The notes: generated by a model not told the origin, from the sequence alone. A stretch of DNA of 64,000 bases from Gordonia sp. SL306 (GCF_026625785.1 NZ_CP113063.1:3100001-3164000); one strand, 5' to 3'; positions 8,801 through 17,736 are shown, counted from the stretch's first letter. A program made the numbers and translations.

Positions 8801-9442
8801 TCAGCCCGCCTTGGTGGCGAGGACGTATTGCCCCTGGCCCGTGATGGTCTGCTCGACGTGCTCGGCGCCGGCCGCGTGCAGCCGCTCGACGATCTCGTGT
8901 CTGCCGAAGATCCGATAGCCCGACATCCCCGCGATCTCGCGGACACCCGGCACGGAGGTGAGATCGGTGCGTACGGACGTGAAGATCACCACCTCGCCTC
9001 CAGGGCGCGTGACCCGGAGCAACTCGTCGACGACGGGCAGCGGATCAGGGATGAGATAGAGCGCCGCCAGGCACGTGACGGTGTCGAAGGTGTTGTCCGC
9101 AAACGGGATCGAGTGCGCATCGGCCCGGACATAGCTCGTGCGCTCGATGGTGTTGGTCCGGATCGCCTTGGCGAGCATCGACGGAGAGAAGTCGATGCCG
9201 ACGCATCGGCCGTCGCCGCTCAGGCCCTCGGCGAATCGGCGCGTGTAATTGCCGGGGCCGCAGGCGACGTCGAGCATCAGCCGATCGCCGGGCCGCGACA
9301 GGTAAGCGGACAGAGCCGCGTCGAAATCGGCGGTACCGGATCCGCCGAGGCTGAACAACCGGGTGAACACAGGTCGCCAGAGTTGTTCGTACACATGGGA
9401 GAACACCGTGTTGCGCATCAACTGCTGCGCGATCGAATCCAT
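8801..9442 (-). CDS. Class I SAM-dependent methyltransferase, UbiE/Methyltransf_11 type
   Basis: A 213-residue protein with the standard SAM-binding motifs: MLDVACGPGNYTRRFAEGL (motif I, about residues 56-74), CVGIDFSPSML (motif II), an acidic loop at YVRADAHSIPF and the post-I segment LLRVTRPGGEVVIFTS. It is short and has no extra domains. The substrate is unknown; relatives methylate small molecules, quinones or lipids. The ATG at 9442 is preceded by a GGGGGG ribosome binding site. It lies 38 bases downstream of the AhpD-like gene on the same strand, so the two may be co-transcribed. Confidence 0.85.
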   Translation of the reverse strand: MDSIAQQLMRNTVFSHVYEQLWRPVFTRLFSLGGSGTADFDAALSAYLSRPGDRLMLDVACGPGNYTRRFAEGLSGDGRCVGIDFSPSMLAKAIRTNTIERTSYVRADAHSIPFADNTFDTVTCLAALYLIPDPLPVVDELLRVTRPGGEVVIFTSVRTDLTSVPGVREIAGMSGYRIFGRHEIVERLHAAGAEHVEQTITGQGQYVLATKAG

Positions 9443-9480
9443 GTCGCCCCCCGGAATGGTGTGGATCGCAATGGTGTGGA

Positions 9481-10047
9481 TCAGACCCGGGTGTCCCGCT
9501 GGACCCGCAGGGTGCCGATGGTGGTCGCGAGCATGTCGTATTGCCCGACCAGCAGGACGAACGCGATCAGCTTGCCGTCATCGAGATGGCGGCGGAGAGC
9601 CGCCCACGTATTGTCGCTGATGTCCTTGGCCGTGACGAGTTCATCGGTGGCCTGCAGCAGCGCCCGCTCGCGGTCGCCCCAGCCGGCATCCGGGCCTTCC
9701 AGCACTCGATCGAAGGTCTCGCCCCTGATGCCCGCCCGAGCACCAAGCCGTCGATGGTGATCGAGCTCGTAGTCGCAGTCGCGCAGGTGCGCGACCCGGA
9801 TGATGATCATCTCGGATTCCTTGCGCGACAAGGCTCCGAACGGCATCAGCCGCCCGCCGAAATGCAGCCAGGCGCGGAACAGCCCCTTCGCCCGGCCCAG
9901 CGTGGAGAAGATGCGTGCGTTGTCGACACCGATCACCCGGGCCGCGCCGCGGGCGAACACCCAGTTGATCGGGCCGAGTTCACGGAGGCCGCCGGGGGCG
10001 ACACGGGGCGTACCGGTGTCGTCGGGCGCGACGTGGGGAGTGCTCAT
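9481..10047 (-). CDS. Carboxymuconolactone decarboxylase (AhpD-like) family protein, Rv0464c type
   Basis: A 188-residue all-helical protein of the AhpD-like superfamily, matching in size and neighbourhood the M. tuberculosis protein Rv0464c that lies between lpdC and ramB. The core motif reads IRVAHLRDCDYELDHHRRLG (about residues 83-102). It keeps one cysteine and the histidines but not the CxxC pair of true AhpD, so a peroxidase-partner role is not supported. The ATG at 10047 was chosen over a GTG nine bases upstream. A 13-bp direct repeat (9455-9467 and 9470-9482) covers its stop codon. Function unknown. Confidence 0.8.
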   Translation of the reverse strand: MSTPHVAPDDTGTPRVAPGGLRELGPINWVFARGAARVIGVDNARIFSTLGRAKGLFRAWLHFGGRLMPFGALSRKESEMIIIRVAHLRDCDYELDHHRRLGARAGIRGETFDRVLEGPDAGWGDRERALLQATDELVTAKDISDNTWAALRRHLDDGKLIAFVLLVGQYDMLATTIGTLRVQRDTRV

Positions 10048-10073
10048 GACGCCCACGGTAGACTACCGAAACT

Positions 10074-10541
10074 ATGACGAGCACCACACATCGAACGTTC
10101 ACCAGTGTCGAGGAAATGAAGGCCGCGATCGGCGAGGATCTGGGTTCCGGCGAATGGTTGGAGATCACTCAGGAGCGCGTCGACGCCTTCGCGGAGGCGA
10201 CCGGCGACCATCAGTGGATCCACGTGGATCCCGAACGTGCGAAGGACGGCCCGTTCGGTGCGACGATCGCGCACGGCTACCTGACGCTGTCCCTGCTCCC
10301 GGTGCTGGCCGGCGGCATCTTCACCGTCGAGGGCCCGAAACTGGTCATCAACTACGGCGCGAACAAGGTCCGTTTTCCCAACCCGGTGAAGGTCGGTTCT
10401 CGAATCCGTTCGAATGCCGTGATCACCTCGATCGACGAGACACCGGCGGGCGTCAACATGGTCGTCAAGAACACGATCGAGATCGAGGGCGTCGAGAAGC
10501 CGGCATGCGTCGCGGAGAACGTCCGCGTCCTCGTCTACTGA
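10074..10541 (+). CDS. MaoC-like (R)-specific enoyl-CoA hydratase, HtdZ/Rv0130 type
   Basis: A 155-residue single hot-dog-fold protein. The hydratase motif is intact: GDHQWIHVDPERAKDGPFG places the catalytic Asp45 and His50, followed by AHGYLTLSL and the NYGANKVRFPNPVKVG strand. It closely resembles M. tuberculosis Rv0130 (HtdZ), a hydratase of (R)-3-hydroxyacyl-CoA thioesters. It would interconvert trans-2-enoyl-CoA and (R)-3-hydroxyacyl-CoA in fatty-acid metabolism, in keeping with the lipases and fadB2 nearby. It is divergent from the AhpD-like gene with only 26 bases between starts, so the two promoters must overlap. Confidence 0.88.
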   Translation: MTSTTHRTFTSVEEMKAAIGEDLGSGEWLEITQERVDAFAEATGDHQWIHVDPERAKDGPFGATIAHGYLTLSLLPVLAGGIFTVEGPKLVINYGANKVRFPNPVKVGSRIRSNAVITSIDETPAGVNMVVKNTIEIEGVEKPACVAENVRVLVY

Positions 10542-10569
10542 GCTGCAGCTGACGCCGGCTGTGACCGGG

Positions 10570-11973
10570 TCATCGGCGCGGACACCGGCTGACCGGCCGA
10601 TGACCGGACAGCCGGTCATCGAGCCAGTTCATCGCGTCACGGAACCCGACGAACACCGTCGTCATGTGCTCCCCGGGATACTCGCGGTAGCTCGCGTTGG
10701 CGCCCAGCCGGCATTGTTCGGCGAACAGCGCGCGCGCCTGGCTCGCGGGAATCCACCATTCCTGTGCACCGTGGTAGATGTAGATCGGCATCGCGGCCTT
10801 GTCGCCGCTCATCGCGGTGATGTCGAAGATGCGCTCGGCGACCGGTGAGCGGAACGGGTCCGGATCGGTGGAGAGGATCTGGGTCGGCGCGAAGGTGAAG
10901 CCGAAGTAGCCCATCGTCCCGGTGCACAGATTCTTCAGCATGTCGTTTGTGGCCAGCCGCCGGGCCAGGTTGTTCGCCATCGGCAGGAGTTCGGGACGCT
11001 CGCGGGCGATCCCCAGGACCGCCGCATGGAAGACGCCGGACGCGAGGTTCGCGTTCATCGATCCGGCCAGCGTTCGGTAGTCGGCGGGCACCCCACCGAT
11101 CGCGGCGCCGACAAACCGGTTCGCCAGTTCGGGCGCGTACGTCGACACCAGCTTCGCCGTCGCATTCGTGGCGATGGCCCCGCCCGAGTAGCCGAGCATC
11201 GCGATGGGGCCTGCGCCGAAGTTCTTCCGATCGAAGGACGCGGCAGCGCGGACCGAGTCGAGGACGACGTGTGCCGCGACGTACGGTTCCGCGTACGCCA
11301 TCCTGGCCCCCGTGTGATCGGGCACGATCACGGCATAGCCCCTGGCGAGTGACTCCTGGGTGGTCTCCGGGCGCAGGTCGGTGTTGTTGGTGTCGCCACT
11401 CTTGCCGTGCGCGAAGGTGTAGCCCGTCGTGCATCGCGTGCCCAGTGCGACGATCGGTGGGTTGTTCACCACCACCGGACGGGCACCGGGCCCCTGCCAC
11501 GGTGCGGGTGGCACAAAAAGGGTGGCAGTGGCGAACAACGGCCGGTTCTGGGCGTCGACGGTCCGGAACTTGATCTGCCGCGCATAACCGACGCGGACCT
11601 CGAGGAGCGGCGCCGCGACCTTCGCGACCGAACGACTGCGGAGGATGTCACCGGGCCGGTGATGTGCGAGATCGCCCGGCCAGACGTCGAAGAAGTCGTC
11701 ACCGGTCGGCGACGGCATGATCGCCTCCCGCAGCTCTTGGAACTCCCTGGTGGCGCCGGGTGTCTGCGCGCGCAAAGGGATGCGCGACAGGTTCGGGAGC
11801 GTCGGCGCGGGGACGCTGTCCTCGATGTCGCGCGGGATCTGGGCCGGCAGCGGCGACATGTTCGGCGGATCGGCTGTCGCGGTGGCCGCCGTCGCGCACA
11901 TGACCGTGATTGTCGCCATCGCACCCGTCAGTGCCCGTCGCAGGACTCGACCCCACCCGTTCATCGCCGGCAT
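10570..11973 (-). CDS. Secreted lipase (LIP family), copy 1
   Basis: A 467-residue alpha/beta hydrolase with an N-terminal signal peptide (twin arginines then a hydrophobic core ending ATADPPN). It contains the nucleophile elbow MLGYSGGAIA typical of secretory lipases of the fungal CalA/actinobacterial LIP family, the upstream DHTGARMAYAEPYVAAHVVL, the acid-region YIYHGAQEWWIP and the histidine GEHMTTV near the C-terminus. It probably hydrolyses acylglycerols or wax-type esters outside the cell. The ATG at 11973 has AAGGAG seven bases upstream. It is a clear paralogue of the adjacent upstream gene, sharing the N-terminal PPNM..P.P and most motifs, and so arose by tandem duplication. Confidence 0.88.
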   Translation of the reverse strand: MPAMNGWGRVLRRALTGAMATITVMCATAATATADPPNMSPLPAQIPRDIEDSVPAPTLPNLSRIPLRAQTPGATREFQELREAIMPSPTGDDFFDVWPGDLAHHRPGDILRSRSVAKVAAPLLEVRVGYARQIKFRTVDAQNRPLFATATLFVPPAPWQGPGARPVVVNNPPIVALGTRCTTGYTFAHGKSGDTNNTDLRPETTQESLARGYAVIVPDHTGARMAYAEPYVAAHVVLDSVRAAASFDRKNFGAGPIAMLGYSGGAIATNATAKLVSTYAPELANRFVGAAIGGVPADYRTLAGSMNANLASGVFHAAVLGIARERPELLPMANNLARRLATNDMLKNLCTGTMGYFGFTFAPTQILSTDPDPFRSPVAERIFDITAMSGDKAAMPIYIYHGAQEWWIPASQARALFAEQCRLGANASYREYPGEHMTTVFVGFRDAMNWLDDRLSGHRPVSRCPRR

Positions 11974-12127
11974 CTCTCACTCCTTGTACTGCTGCGGGCG
12001 ATTCGGGATCGGCCGACGGTGGTCACCACCGCCGCACCCTGACTCGCGTACTCATCTCCGATGATCCTAGGGGCTGGGGTGCGTGGCCGCGCGCGGAATC
12101 CGAATGCGGTTGGTTACCCGCCGGAGG

Positions 12128-13564
12128 TCACCGGGGAGTGCGTGCCCCGCGACATTCGTCACCGGCAGGGATTCCGCGTAGTCGGCGATCGAGCCACTGC
12201 GCGGCGGCCGGGAATCCCAGCACGGCGGCGCTGACATGCTCGCCGAATATCTCGCGGTACGTGGCCCGTGCGCCCAGCAGGCACTGCTCCCGATACAGGT
12301 TCCGGGCGCCTGCCGCGGGAATCCACCACTCCTGGGTTCCGTGGTAGATATACAGGGGGACAGCCGATTTGAGGTCGGCCATCTTGGTCACCCGGTAGAT
12401 GTGCTCGGCGACCGGTGAGTGGAACGGGTCCGGGTTGTTCGACAGGAGCTGCATCGGCCAGAAGGTCTGGCCCGCGAGAGCGGCGGGGACGGTGCACACG
12501 TTCTTCAGCGGCGAAGTGGCCAGCCACTGCGCGAAATCATTTGCCATCGGCAGGATCTCGGTCCGCTCGCGTGCGATGCCAAAGGTGGCGGCATGGAAGA
12601 GGCCGGTAGCGAGATTCGCGTTCATGCTGCCGACGAGCATGCGGAAATCGGCGGGTACCCCACCGAGCGCGGCACCTACGACGCGGCCGATCAGTTCCGG
12701 GGCGTATCCGGCGAGCAGCTTCGTCGCACCGTTGGTGGCGATCGCCCCACCGGAGTAACCGGTCATGGCGACCCGCGATACCCCGAAGGAACGGCGGTCG
12801 AGGTTGCCCGCGGCTCGGATGGCGTCGAGCACCACATGGCCCGCGACGACGGGTTCCGCATATGCCATCCGTGGGCCCTGGTGGTCGGGGATGAGCACGG
12901 CGTATCCGTGGGAGAGAGCCAGCTGGGTGGTCGGGGGGATGAGATCGGTGACATTGGTGGCTATCGAAAAGCCATGTGCCAAAGTGTATCCCGGGTCGCA
13001 TGCGGTGCCGAGCGAATCGATGGGGAGATTGTTGACGAGAATCGGGTGCGATGCGGTTGGGCGCGACGTCCGCGGTGCAAGGATCGTCGCGGTGCCGAAC
13101 GATGGGGCACCGGTGGCGTCGGTGCTGCGGAACTTGATCAACCGCGCGAACCGGATGGGGGCTGTCACGACCGGCGCGGCGGTCGCCGTCACGTCGCGGG
13201 TGGCGATGATCTGTCCCGGTGCCAGCGCCGCGAGATTCGTCGGCCAGCGATCGAACATCGGGTCACCGGTAGGCGACGGCAGGGCGGCCTCGCGCAATTC
13301 CAGTGTGCGATGGTCGAACCCCTTGGCCTGAGCGCGCAGTGGAATCCTGCCGAGTCGCGGGAACGGTGGGGGCGGCAGCGCACCGTTGATGGCGTGCGGC
13401 ACCTGCGACGGGACCGGGAGCATGTTCGGTGGTTCGGCCGCAGCCGGTGCGGCGTAGGTCACCGAGGTGATCACGGTGATGGCGGTGAGGACGGCGACCG
13501 CCCCGAGGGTGGCGACGCCACCCCGGAATCGAAGGGCCGCAAGGTATGAGCGTTTCCGCTTCAT
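12128..13564 (-). CDS. Secreted lipase (LIP family), copy 2
   Basis: A 478-residue paralogue of the neighbouring lipase. It has a signal peptide (MKRKRSYLAALRFRGG then a hydrophobic core), the nucleophile motif TGYSGGAIATNG, the shared DHQGPRMAYAEP segment, YIYHGTQEWWIP and FGEHVSAAVL for the catalytic histidine. Because GAGAGGGAG precedes the ATG at 13564, this start is preferred over an upstream one at 13612. A perfect CRP/GlxR-type site lies about 130 bases upstream in the gap to ramB, suggesting carbon-dependent control. The two lipases are in the same orientation, 154 bases apart. Confidence 0.88.
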   Translation of the reverse strand: MKRKRSYLAALRFRGGVATLGAVAVLTAITVITSVTYAAPAAAEPPNMLPVPSQVPHAINGALPPPPFPRLGRIPLRAQAKGFDHRTLELREAALPSPTGDPMFDRWPTNLAALAPGQIIATRDVTATAAPVVTAPIRFARLIKFRSTDATGAPSFGTATILAPRTSRPTASHPILVNNLPIDSLGTACDPGYTLAHGFSIATNVTDLIPPTTQLALSHGYAVLIPDHQGPRMAYAEPVVAGHVVLDAIRAAGNLDRRSFGVSRVAMTGYSGGAIATNGATKLLAGYAPELIGRVVGAALGGVPADFRMLVGSMNANLATGLFHAATFGIARERTEILPMANDFAQWLATSPLKNVCTVPAALAGQTFWPMQLLSNNPDPFHSPVAEHIYRVTKMADLKSAVPLYIYHGTQEWWIPAAGARNLYREQCLLGARATYREIFGEHVSAAVLGFPAAAQWLDRRLRGIPAGDECRGARTPR

Positions 13565-13685
13565 GGCGTACTCCCTCTCGGGTGTGAGGGGAATCCCCGT
13601 TGACCTCCTCACTGGCCGAAGCGTACGACCGCGTCCAAGTCGATTGACTGGGACACACGACCTACATACGTAACCGTGATTGAAT

Positions 13686-13701
13686 TGTGATCGGGATCAC
13701 A
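13686..13701. promoter_or_regulatory. CRP/GlxR-type binding site upstream of lipase copy 2
   Basis: TGTGA (13686-13690) and TCACA (13697-13701) are separated by six bases, the exact CRP-family consensus used by GlxR/Crp in Corynebacteriales. Symmetry extends further with flanking AAT and ATT. It lies between the end of ramB and the lipase start, about 120-137 bases before the ATG. Confidence 0.7.
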
Positions 13702-13722
13702 TCAATTGGGCTGGTTTGATGG

Positions 13723-15141
13723 TCAATTCGTCATATAGGGGGACACCGTGCTGCGGTGCTCGTCGATGTGCAGCGTTGCGCCGAGCGCCGGGAACGCGCG
13801 CTGCGCACAGTTCTGGCGTTCGCACACCCGACAGCCCGCGCCGATCGGTGTGATCTGCGCCTGCGGGCCTATCTCGAGCCCGTCGGAGTAGATGACCCGG
13901 CCCGCGTGGCGGAGTTCGCACCCGAGTCCGATGGCGAATGTCTTGCCGGGTTGTCCATATCGGGCGGCGCGACGCTCGACGGTCCGGGCGACCCAGAGAT
14001 AGTCACGGCCGTCGGGCATCTCGGCGATCTGGGTGAGGATCTTGCCCGGCGATCCAAAGGTCTCGTAGACATTCCACAGGGGACAGGTGCCCCCGCTGGA
14101 GGAGAAGTGGAACCCGGTGGCGGACTGCCGTTTCGACATGTTCCCCGCTCGGTCGACGCGGACGAACGACCAGGGGATGCCCCGCAGATTGGGCCGCTGG
14201 AGCGTCGAGAGCCGGTGGCAGATCGTCTCGTAGGACACCGAGTAGAACGCCGACAGTCTCTCGATGTCGTATCGGAAATCCTCGGCCGCGCCGTGGAACT
14301 GGCTGTACGGGAGGACCGCCGCTGCGGCGAAGTAATTGGCCAGCCCCAGCAGTGCCAGTGACCGGGCCTCGTCGCTGGTGAAGTTGCCGTCGTCGACCAG
14401 CCGGTCGAGCAGATCCCCGTATTCGAGGTAGCCCAGCTCGGCGGCGAGTTTCATCGTGCGTTGTCCCGCCGAGAGTGCGGCGGAGAACTCCAGACGGCGT
14501 GTCTCCGGGTCGAATCGGTGCAGGGTGTAGTCGCCGAGATCGACTCTACGGATGATGCTGACGCCGTGCACGTTCTCGAGCCGGTTGGCGATCTCCCGGC
14601 GGATGTCGGCCGAGTGCATCCGCATTCGCACCGTCATCTCCTCGGCGGCCACGTCGAGCTCGTGAATGTAGTTGCGGCGCTGATAGAAGTAGTCGCGCAC
14701 TTCTTCGTGGGGAGCCGTGATGGAGCCGCGCATGCTCCGGTCTCCTCGTTCGTCGGTGGCAGCGGCCAGTTGGTCGGTGGCGATGCGGTAGCGCTGATGG
14801 AGATTCACCATCGCCTGCGCGATCTCGGGGTGGGTGGCGACCAGGGAGCTGATGGTGTGCGCCTCGGTCGCCGCAGGCGCGGCCTCGACGTCGTCGTCGA
14901 GTAGGACCTCGCGCAGCTCGGCGACCAGTCGGACGCTGTCCTGAGAGTCAAAGAACTCCTCGTCGATACCGAACACCTCGGTGATCTTCGACAGCACCGG
15001 CACGGTGAGCGGGCGGGCGTCGTGTTCGATCTGGTTGAGGTACGAGGGCGAGATGGCCAGTGACTGCGCGAGCGCGACCTGGGACAGTCCACGCTCCGAC
15101 CGGAGCTGGCGCAGCCGTGAGCCGACGTAGGTCTTGGTCAT
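13723..15141 (-). CDS. ramB: RamB/PrpR-type regulator of acetate and propionate metabolism
   Basis: A 472-residue regulator with an N-terminal XRE helix-turn-helix (residues 5-62; GLSQVALAQSLAISPSYLNQ), a central domain and a C-terminal domain of the short-chain-fatty-acid regulator type. Its cysteines include CRVCERQNC near residue 445 and an earlier FSSSGGTCPLW, resembling the iron-sulfur/acyl-CoA sensing region of mycobacterial PrpR. RamB represses or activates aceA, aceB and acetate-activation genes according to carbon source. Its placement beside aceA mirrors Rv0465c and icl1. A double RamB-type motif lies upstream of aceA at 16176-16192. I saw no such motif in the ramB promoter itself. 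Confidence 0.9.
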   Translation of the reverse strand: MTKTYVGSRLRQLRSERGLSQVALAQSLAISPSYLNQIEHDARPLTVPVLSKITEVFGIDEEFFDSQDSVRLVAELREVLLDDDVEAAPAATEAHTISSLVATHPEIAQAMVNLHQRYRIATDQLAAATDERGDRSMRGSITAPHEEVRDYFYQRRNYIHELDVAAEEMTVRMRMHSADIRREIANRLENVHGVSIIRRVDLGDYTLHRFDPETRRLEFSAALSAGQRTMKLAAELGYLEYGDLLDRLVDDGNFTSDEARSLALLGLANYFAAAAVLPYSQFHGAAEDFRYDIERLSAFYSVSYETICHRLSTLQRPNLRGIPWSFVRVDRAGNMSKRQSATGFHFSSSGGTCPLWNVYETFGSPGKILTQIAEMPDGRDYLWVARTVERRAARYGQPGKTFAIGLGCELRHAGRVIYSDGLEIGPQAQITPIGAGCRVCERQNCAQRAFPALGATLHIDEHRSTVSPYMTN

Positions 15142-15240
15142 GACAACCTCCTGCCGGGGCCGAGCGGGTGTATGGGTGCGGGTCGTCGGGACGTGATCCC
15201 GTCACTCTGCTCGCCTGCATGTTCAGGGTACGGTGACCGC

Positions 15241-16005
15241 GTGCATGTCCTGGTCCGGCGCCGATGGTCGGCTGCGGCGATCATCGCGGCGGCCGCGGTG
15301 ATGGCCGTGGTCGCCGGGTGTGGTTCCGATCCGGTGACCGGTCCGGCACCCTCGGCGGTCCCGGCCGACCTGCTCATGTCGCCCGGTGAGCTACCCGCGG
15401 GCTTCACGCCTGCGCAGTTGTCGGTGGCCGACCTGGTGGCGGGCAATCGGGGACCGATCGAGTCGGCGCGATCGGCGGTCGTCACCCCGCCGGAATGCCG
15501 TCCGACCGCGGATGCGGATCTGAATCCGCAACTGACCGCAGCGAACTCGGCAGTGCTGGCGGCACGCAGTGACGGGGGCTCGTTGGTCGAACTCGTCTCG
15601 ACCGCCCGTCGCGACATCGACGCCGACATCCGTTCGACGACCGGGCGATGCGCGATCACCACCACGGTGATCGGCAGCGGGAACCTGCGTGGGGCGCGGA
15701 TCGTCACCCGGTACACCGCGGTGCCGACGCCGGATTCGGGCGAGCGCGGGTCGTCGGTGCAAGAGTCGACAGCGATGCGGTCGATGGTCACCACAACGCT
15801 GACCGACGGTGCGGTGAGTACCCAGATCGGCTTCGCCGGGTACGCGATCGTCACCCGCCCCGGCGCAGCGGCGGTGACCGTCCAGCTCACGGTGGGCGGC
15901 GAGGCGACCCCGGCCACGAAGCCGGCGACCGGGGCGACCCAGCCCATGACCGATGCGGAGTTCGCAGCGGCATTCGGCGATGCCATCTCGGCCGCCACCC
16001 GCTGA
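15241..16005 (+). CDS. Lipoprotein of unknown function
   Basis: A 254-residue protein with an N-terminal lipoprotein signal: RRRW, a hydrophobic run and the lipobox VVAGC (cysteine near residue 25). The mature part is rich in Ala, Thr and Val with a few cysteines (about residues 86 and 138) that could form a disulfide. I do not recognise a catalytic motif. It looks like the sensor-domain or DUF-type lipoproteins common in Mycobacteriales. The GTG at 15241 was chosen because it places a normal signal peptide at the N-terminus. It is divergent from ramB, with starts 100 bases apart. Confidence 0.72.
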   Translation: MHVLVRRRWSAAAIIAAAAVMAVVAGCGSDPVTGPAPSAVPADLLMSPGELPAGFTPAQLSVADLVAGNRGPIESARSAVVTPPECRPTADADLNPQLTAANSAVLAARSDGGSLVELVSTARRDIDADIRSTTGRCAITTTVIGSGNLRGARIVTRYTAVPTPDSGERGSSVQESTAMRSMVTTTLTDGAVSTQIGFAGYAIVTRPGAAAVTVQLTVGGEATPATKPATGATQPMTDAEFAAAFGDAISAATR

Positions 16006-16022
16006 CCGGACCCCGCCGAAGG

Positions 16023-16038
16023 TGTGAACACCCTCACA
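16023..16038. promoter_or_regulatory. CRP/GlxR-type binding site upstream of aceA
   Basis: TGTGA (16023-16027) and TCACA (16034-16038) flank six bases, matching the CRP-family consensus. It begins 18 bases after the lipoprotein stop and 376 bases before the aceA start. Confidence 0.6.
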
Positions 16039-16114
16039 GATCGGCTTCGTGCCGGATGCCTCGCCGGTCGGCAGACGACGACCTGGGCCCGCCGGCCGAC
16101 GCCCGTCCCCGCGG

Positions 16115-16144
16115 CCAAAAACGCAGTACGCGCGTACTTTTTGG
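16115..16144. repeat. Dyad after the lipoprotein gene, possible terminator
   Basis: A perfect 14-bp palindrome (AGTACGCGCGTACT, 16125-16138) is flanked by CCAAAAA on the left (16115-16121) and a five-T run with GG on the right (16138-16144). On the plus strand this reads as a short hairpin followed by T residues, about 110 bases after the lipoprotein stop. It could be a weak intrinsic terminator or an operator. Confidence 0.4.
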
Positions 16145-16175
16145 CGTCGGTGGGTGAAACGTTCACACGACCAGG

Positions 16176-16192
16176 TTTGCAAACTTTGCAAA
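16176..16192. promoter_or_regulatory. Tandem RamB-type motif
   Basis: Two copies of the palindromic octamer TTTGCAAA (16176-16183 and 16185-16192) are separated by one base. The overlap contains AAACTTTGCAAA, which matches the RamB consensus known from Corynebacterium glutamicum (A-A/G-AACTTTGCAAA). A ramB gene is the next regulator on the map. This is the best operator assignment in the window. Confidence 0.8.
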
Positions 16193-16398
16193 AGCTTTCC
16201 AGATCCTTGCCTAATTTTGCACATGAAAGGGATTGGACCTGCATGTTTGTTCTGTGGCACCCTTGTCACAGGCACCACCGGACAGCGTTGATTTGTTCGC
16301 ACAATTTGCGACCGACTCAGCGCGACACGGGCACTGTCTGTCAGCACACCGGCTCGGGCGCCACCGGGTCGCAGCAGGACAACGAAAGCGAAGTAGGC

Positions 16399-17694
16399 AT
16401 GAGCAACGTCGGAAAGCCACGCACCGCCGCGGAGATCCAGCAGGACTGGGACACCAACCCGCGTTGGAAGGGCGTCAAGCGCGATTACACCGCCGAGCAG
16501 GTGGCCGAGCTCCAGGGTTCGGTCGTCGAGGAGCAGACCCTCGCCCGCCGCGGCGCCGAGATCCTCTGGGAGGGCGTCAACGCCGGAGACGGCAGCTACA
16601 TCAACGCGCTCGGCGCGTTGACCGGTAACCAGGCAGTCCAGCAGGTGCGCGCCGGCCTCAAGGCCGTGTACCTGTCGGGTTGGCAGGTCGCAGGTGACGC
16701 GAACCTGTCGGGACACACCTACCCCGATCAGTCGCTGTACCCGGCGAACTCGGTGCCGTCGGTCGTCCGACGCATCAACAATGCGCTCATGCGCGCCGAC
16801 GAGATCGCCCGCGTCGAGGGTGACGACTCGGTGGACAACTGGGTCGTGCCGATCGTGGCCGACGGTGAGGCCGGCTTCGGTGGCGCCCTCAACGTCTACG
16901 AGCTCCAGAAGGCCATGATCGCCGCCGGTGCCGCCGGTACCCACTGGGAGGACCAGCTGGCCTCGGAGAAGAAGTGCGGCCACCTCGGTGGCAAGGTGCT
17001 GATCCCCACCCAGCAGCACGTCCGCACCCTGAACTCGGCCCGCCTCGCCGCGGACGTCGCAGGCACCCCGACGGTCGTCATCGCGCGTACCGACGCCGAG
17101 GCCGCGACCCTCATCACCTCGGATGTCGACGACCGCGACAAGCAGTTCGTCACCGGTGAGCGCACTGCCGAGGGCTACTACCACGTGAAGAACGGCATCG
17201 AGCCGTGCATCGCGCGTGCGAAGTCCTACGCTCCGTACGCCGACATGATCTGGATGGAGACCGGTACCCCGGACCTCGAGCTCGCGCGCAAGTTCGCCGA
17301 GTCGGTCAAGTCGGAGTTCCCGGACCAGCTGCTGTCCTACAACTGCAGCCCGTCGTTCAACTGGAGCAAGCACCTCGACGACAGCACCATCGCCAAGTTC
17401 CAGAACGAGCTGGGCGCCATGGGCTTCACCTTCCAGTTCATCACGCTGGCCGGCTTCCACTCACTCAACTACGGCATGTTCGACCTGGCCTACGGTTACG
17501 CCCGCGAGCAGATGACCGCCTTCGTCGATCTGCAGAACCGCGAGTTCAAGGCCGCCGACGAGCGTGGCTTCACCGCTGTCAAGCACCAGCGCGAGGTCGG
17601 CGCCGGCTACTTCGACAACATCGCCACCACGGTCGACCCGACCAGCTCCACCACTTCGCTGAAGGGTTCGACCGAAGAGGGGCAGTTCCACTGA
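16399..17694 (+). CDS. aceA: Isocitrate lyase
   Basis: A 431-residue enzyme that cleaves isocitrate to succinate and glyoxylate, the first step of the glyoxylate shunt, needed for growth on acetate and fatty acids; mycobacterial enzymes also act as methylisocitrate lyases. The catalytic motif KKCGH is present with Cys193, matching Cys191 of M. tuberculosis Icl1. Other conserved stretches are [13 protein letters not shown] for Mg binding, [18 protein letters not shown] and [19 protein letters not shown]. The ATG at 16399 has an AAGTAGG-like ribosome binding site and gives the family N-terminus. It is preceded by RamB and CRP-type sites and followed by a strong hairpin and fadB2. Confidence 0.97.
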   Translation: MSNVGKPRTAAEIQQDWDTNPRWKGVKRDYTAEQVAELQGSVVEEQTLARRGAEILWEGVNAGDGSYINALGALTGNQAVQQVRAGLKAVYLSGWQVAGDANLSGHTYPDQSLYPANSVPSVVRRINNALMRADEIARVEGDDSVDNWVVPIVADGEAGFGGALNVYELQKAMIAAGAAGTHWEDQLASEKKCGHLGGKVLIPTQQHVRTLNSARLAADVAGTPTVVIARTDAEAATLITSDVDDRDKQFVTGERTAEGYYHVKNGIEPCIARAKSYAPYADMIWMETGTPDLELARKFAESVKSEFPDQLLSYNCSPSFNWSKHLDDSTIAKFQNELGAMGFTFQFITLAGFHSLNYGMFDLAYGYAREQMTAFVDLQNREFKAADERGFTAVKHQREVGAGYFDNIATTVDPTSSTTSLKGSTEEGQFH

Positions 17695-17736
17695 GAAGTC
17701 GCGTTGCGGCCTGATAGTCGTTGCCTGACATGACAT

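Larger units (their letters stand above)
16006..16398 (+). promoter_or_regulatory. Regulatory region upstream of aceA
   Basis: This 393-base gap holds several control elements: a CRP/GlxR-type site at 16023-16038, a dyad around 16115-16144, a small GTGAA/TTCAC inverted repeat at 16154-16166, and a double TTTGCAAA element at 16176-16192. Weaker TTTGC-containing sequences occur at 16216-16223 and 16304-16310. The layout agrees with carbon-source control of isocitrate lyase by RamB and GlxR/Crp described in Corynebacterium glutamicum. I cannot place the transcription start. Confidence 0.7.

Noticed and set aside
9455-9482. 13-bp direct repeat at the end of the AhpD-like gene
   Set aside because: Two short copies only, spanning the stop codon; no plausible function beyond local slippage.
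16253-16270. Second CRP site upstream of aceA
   Set aside because: TGTGG and TCACA are eight bases apart, not six, and the left half is imperfect.
15391-17460. Long antisense open frame (689 codons) across the lipoprotein and aceA
   Set aside because: Crosses a well-defined regulatory region and carries no protein family motif.
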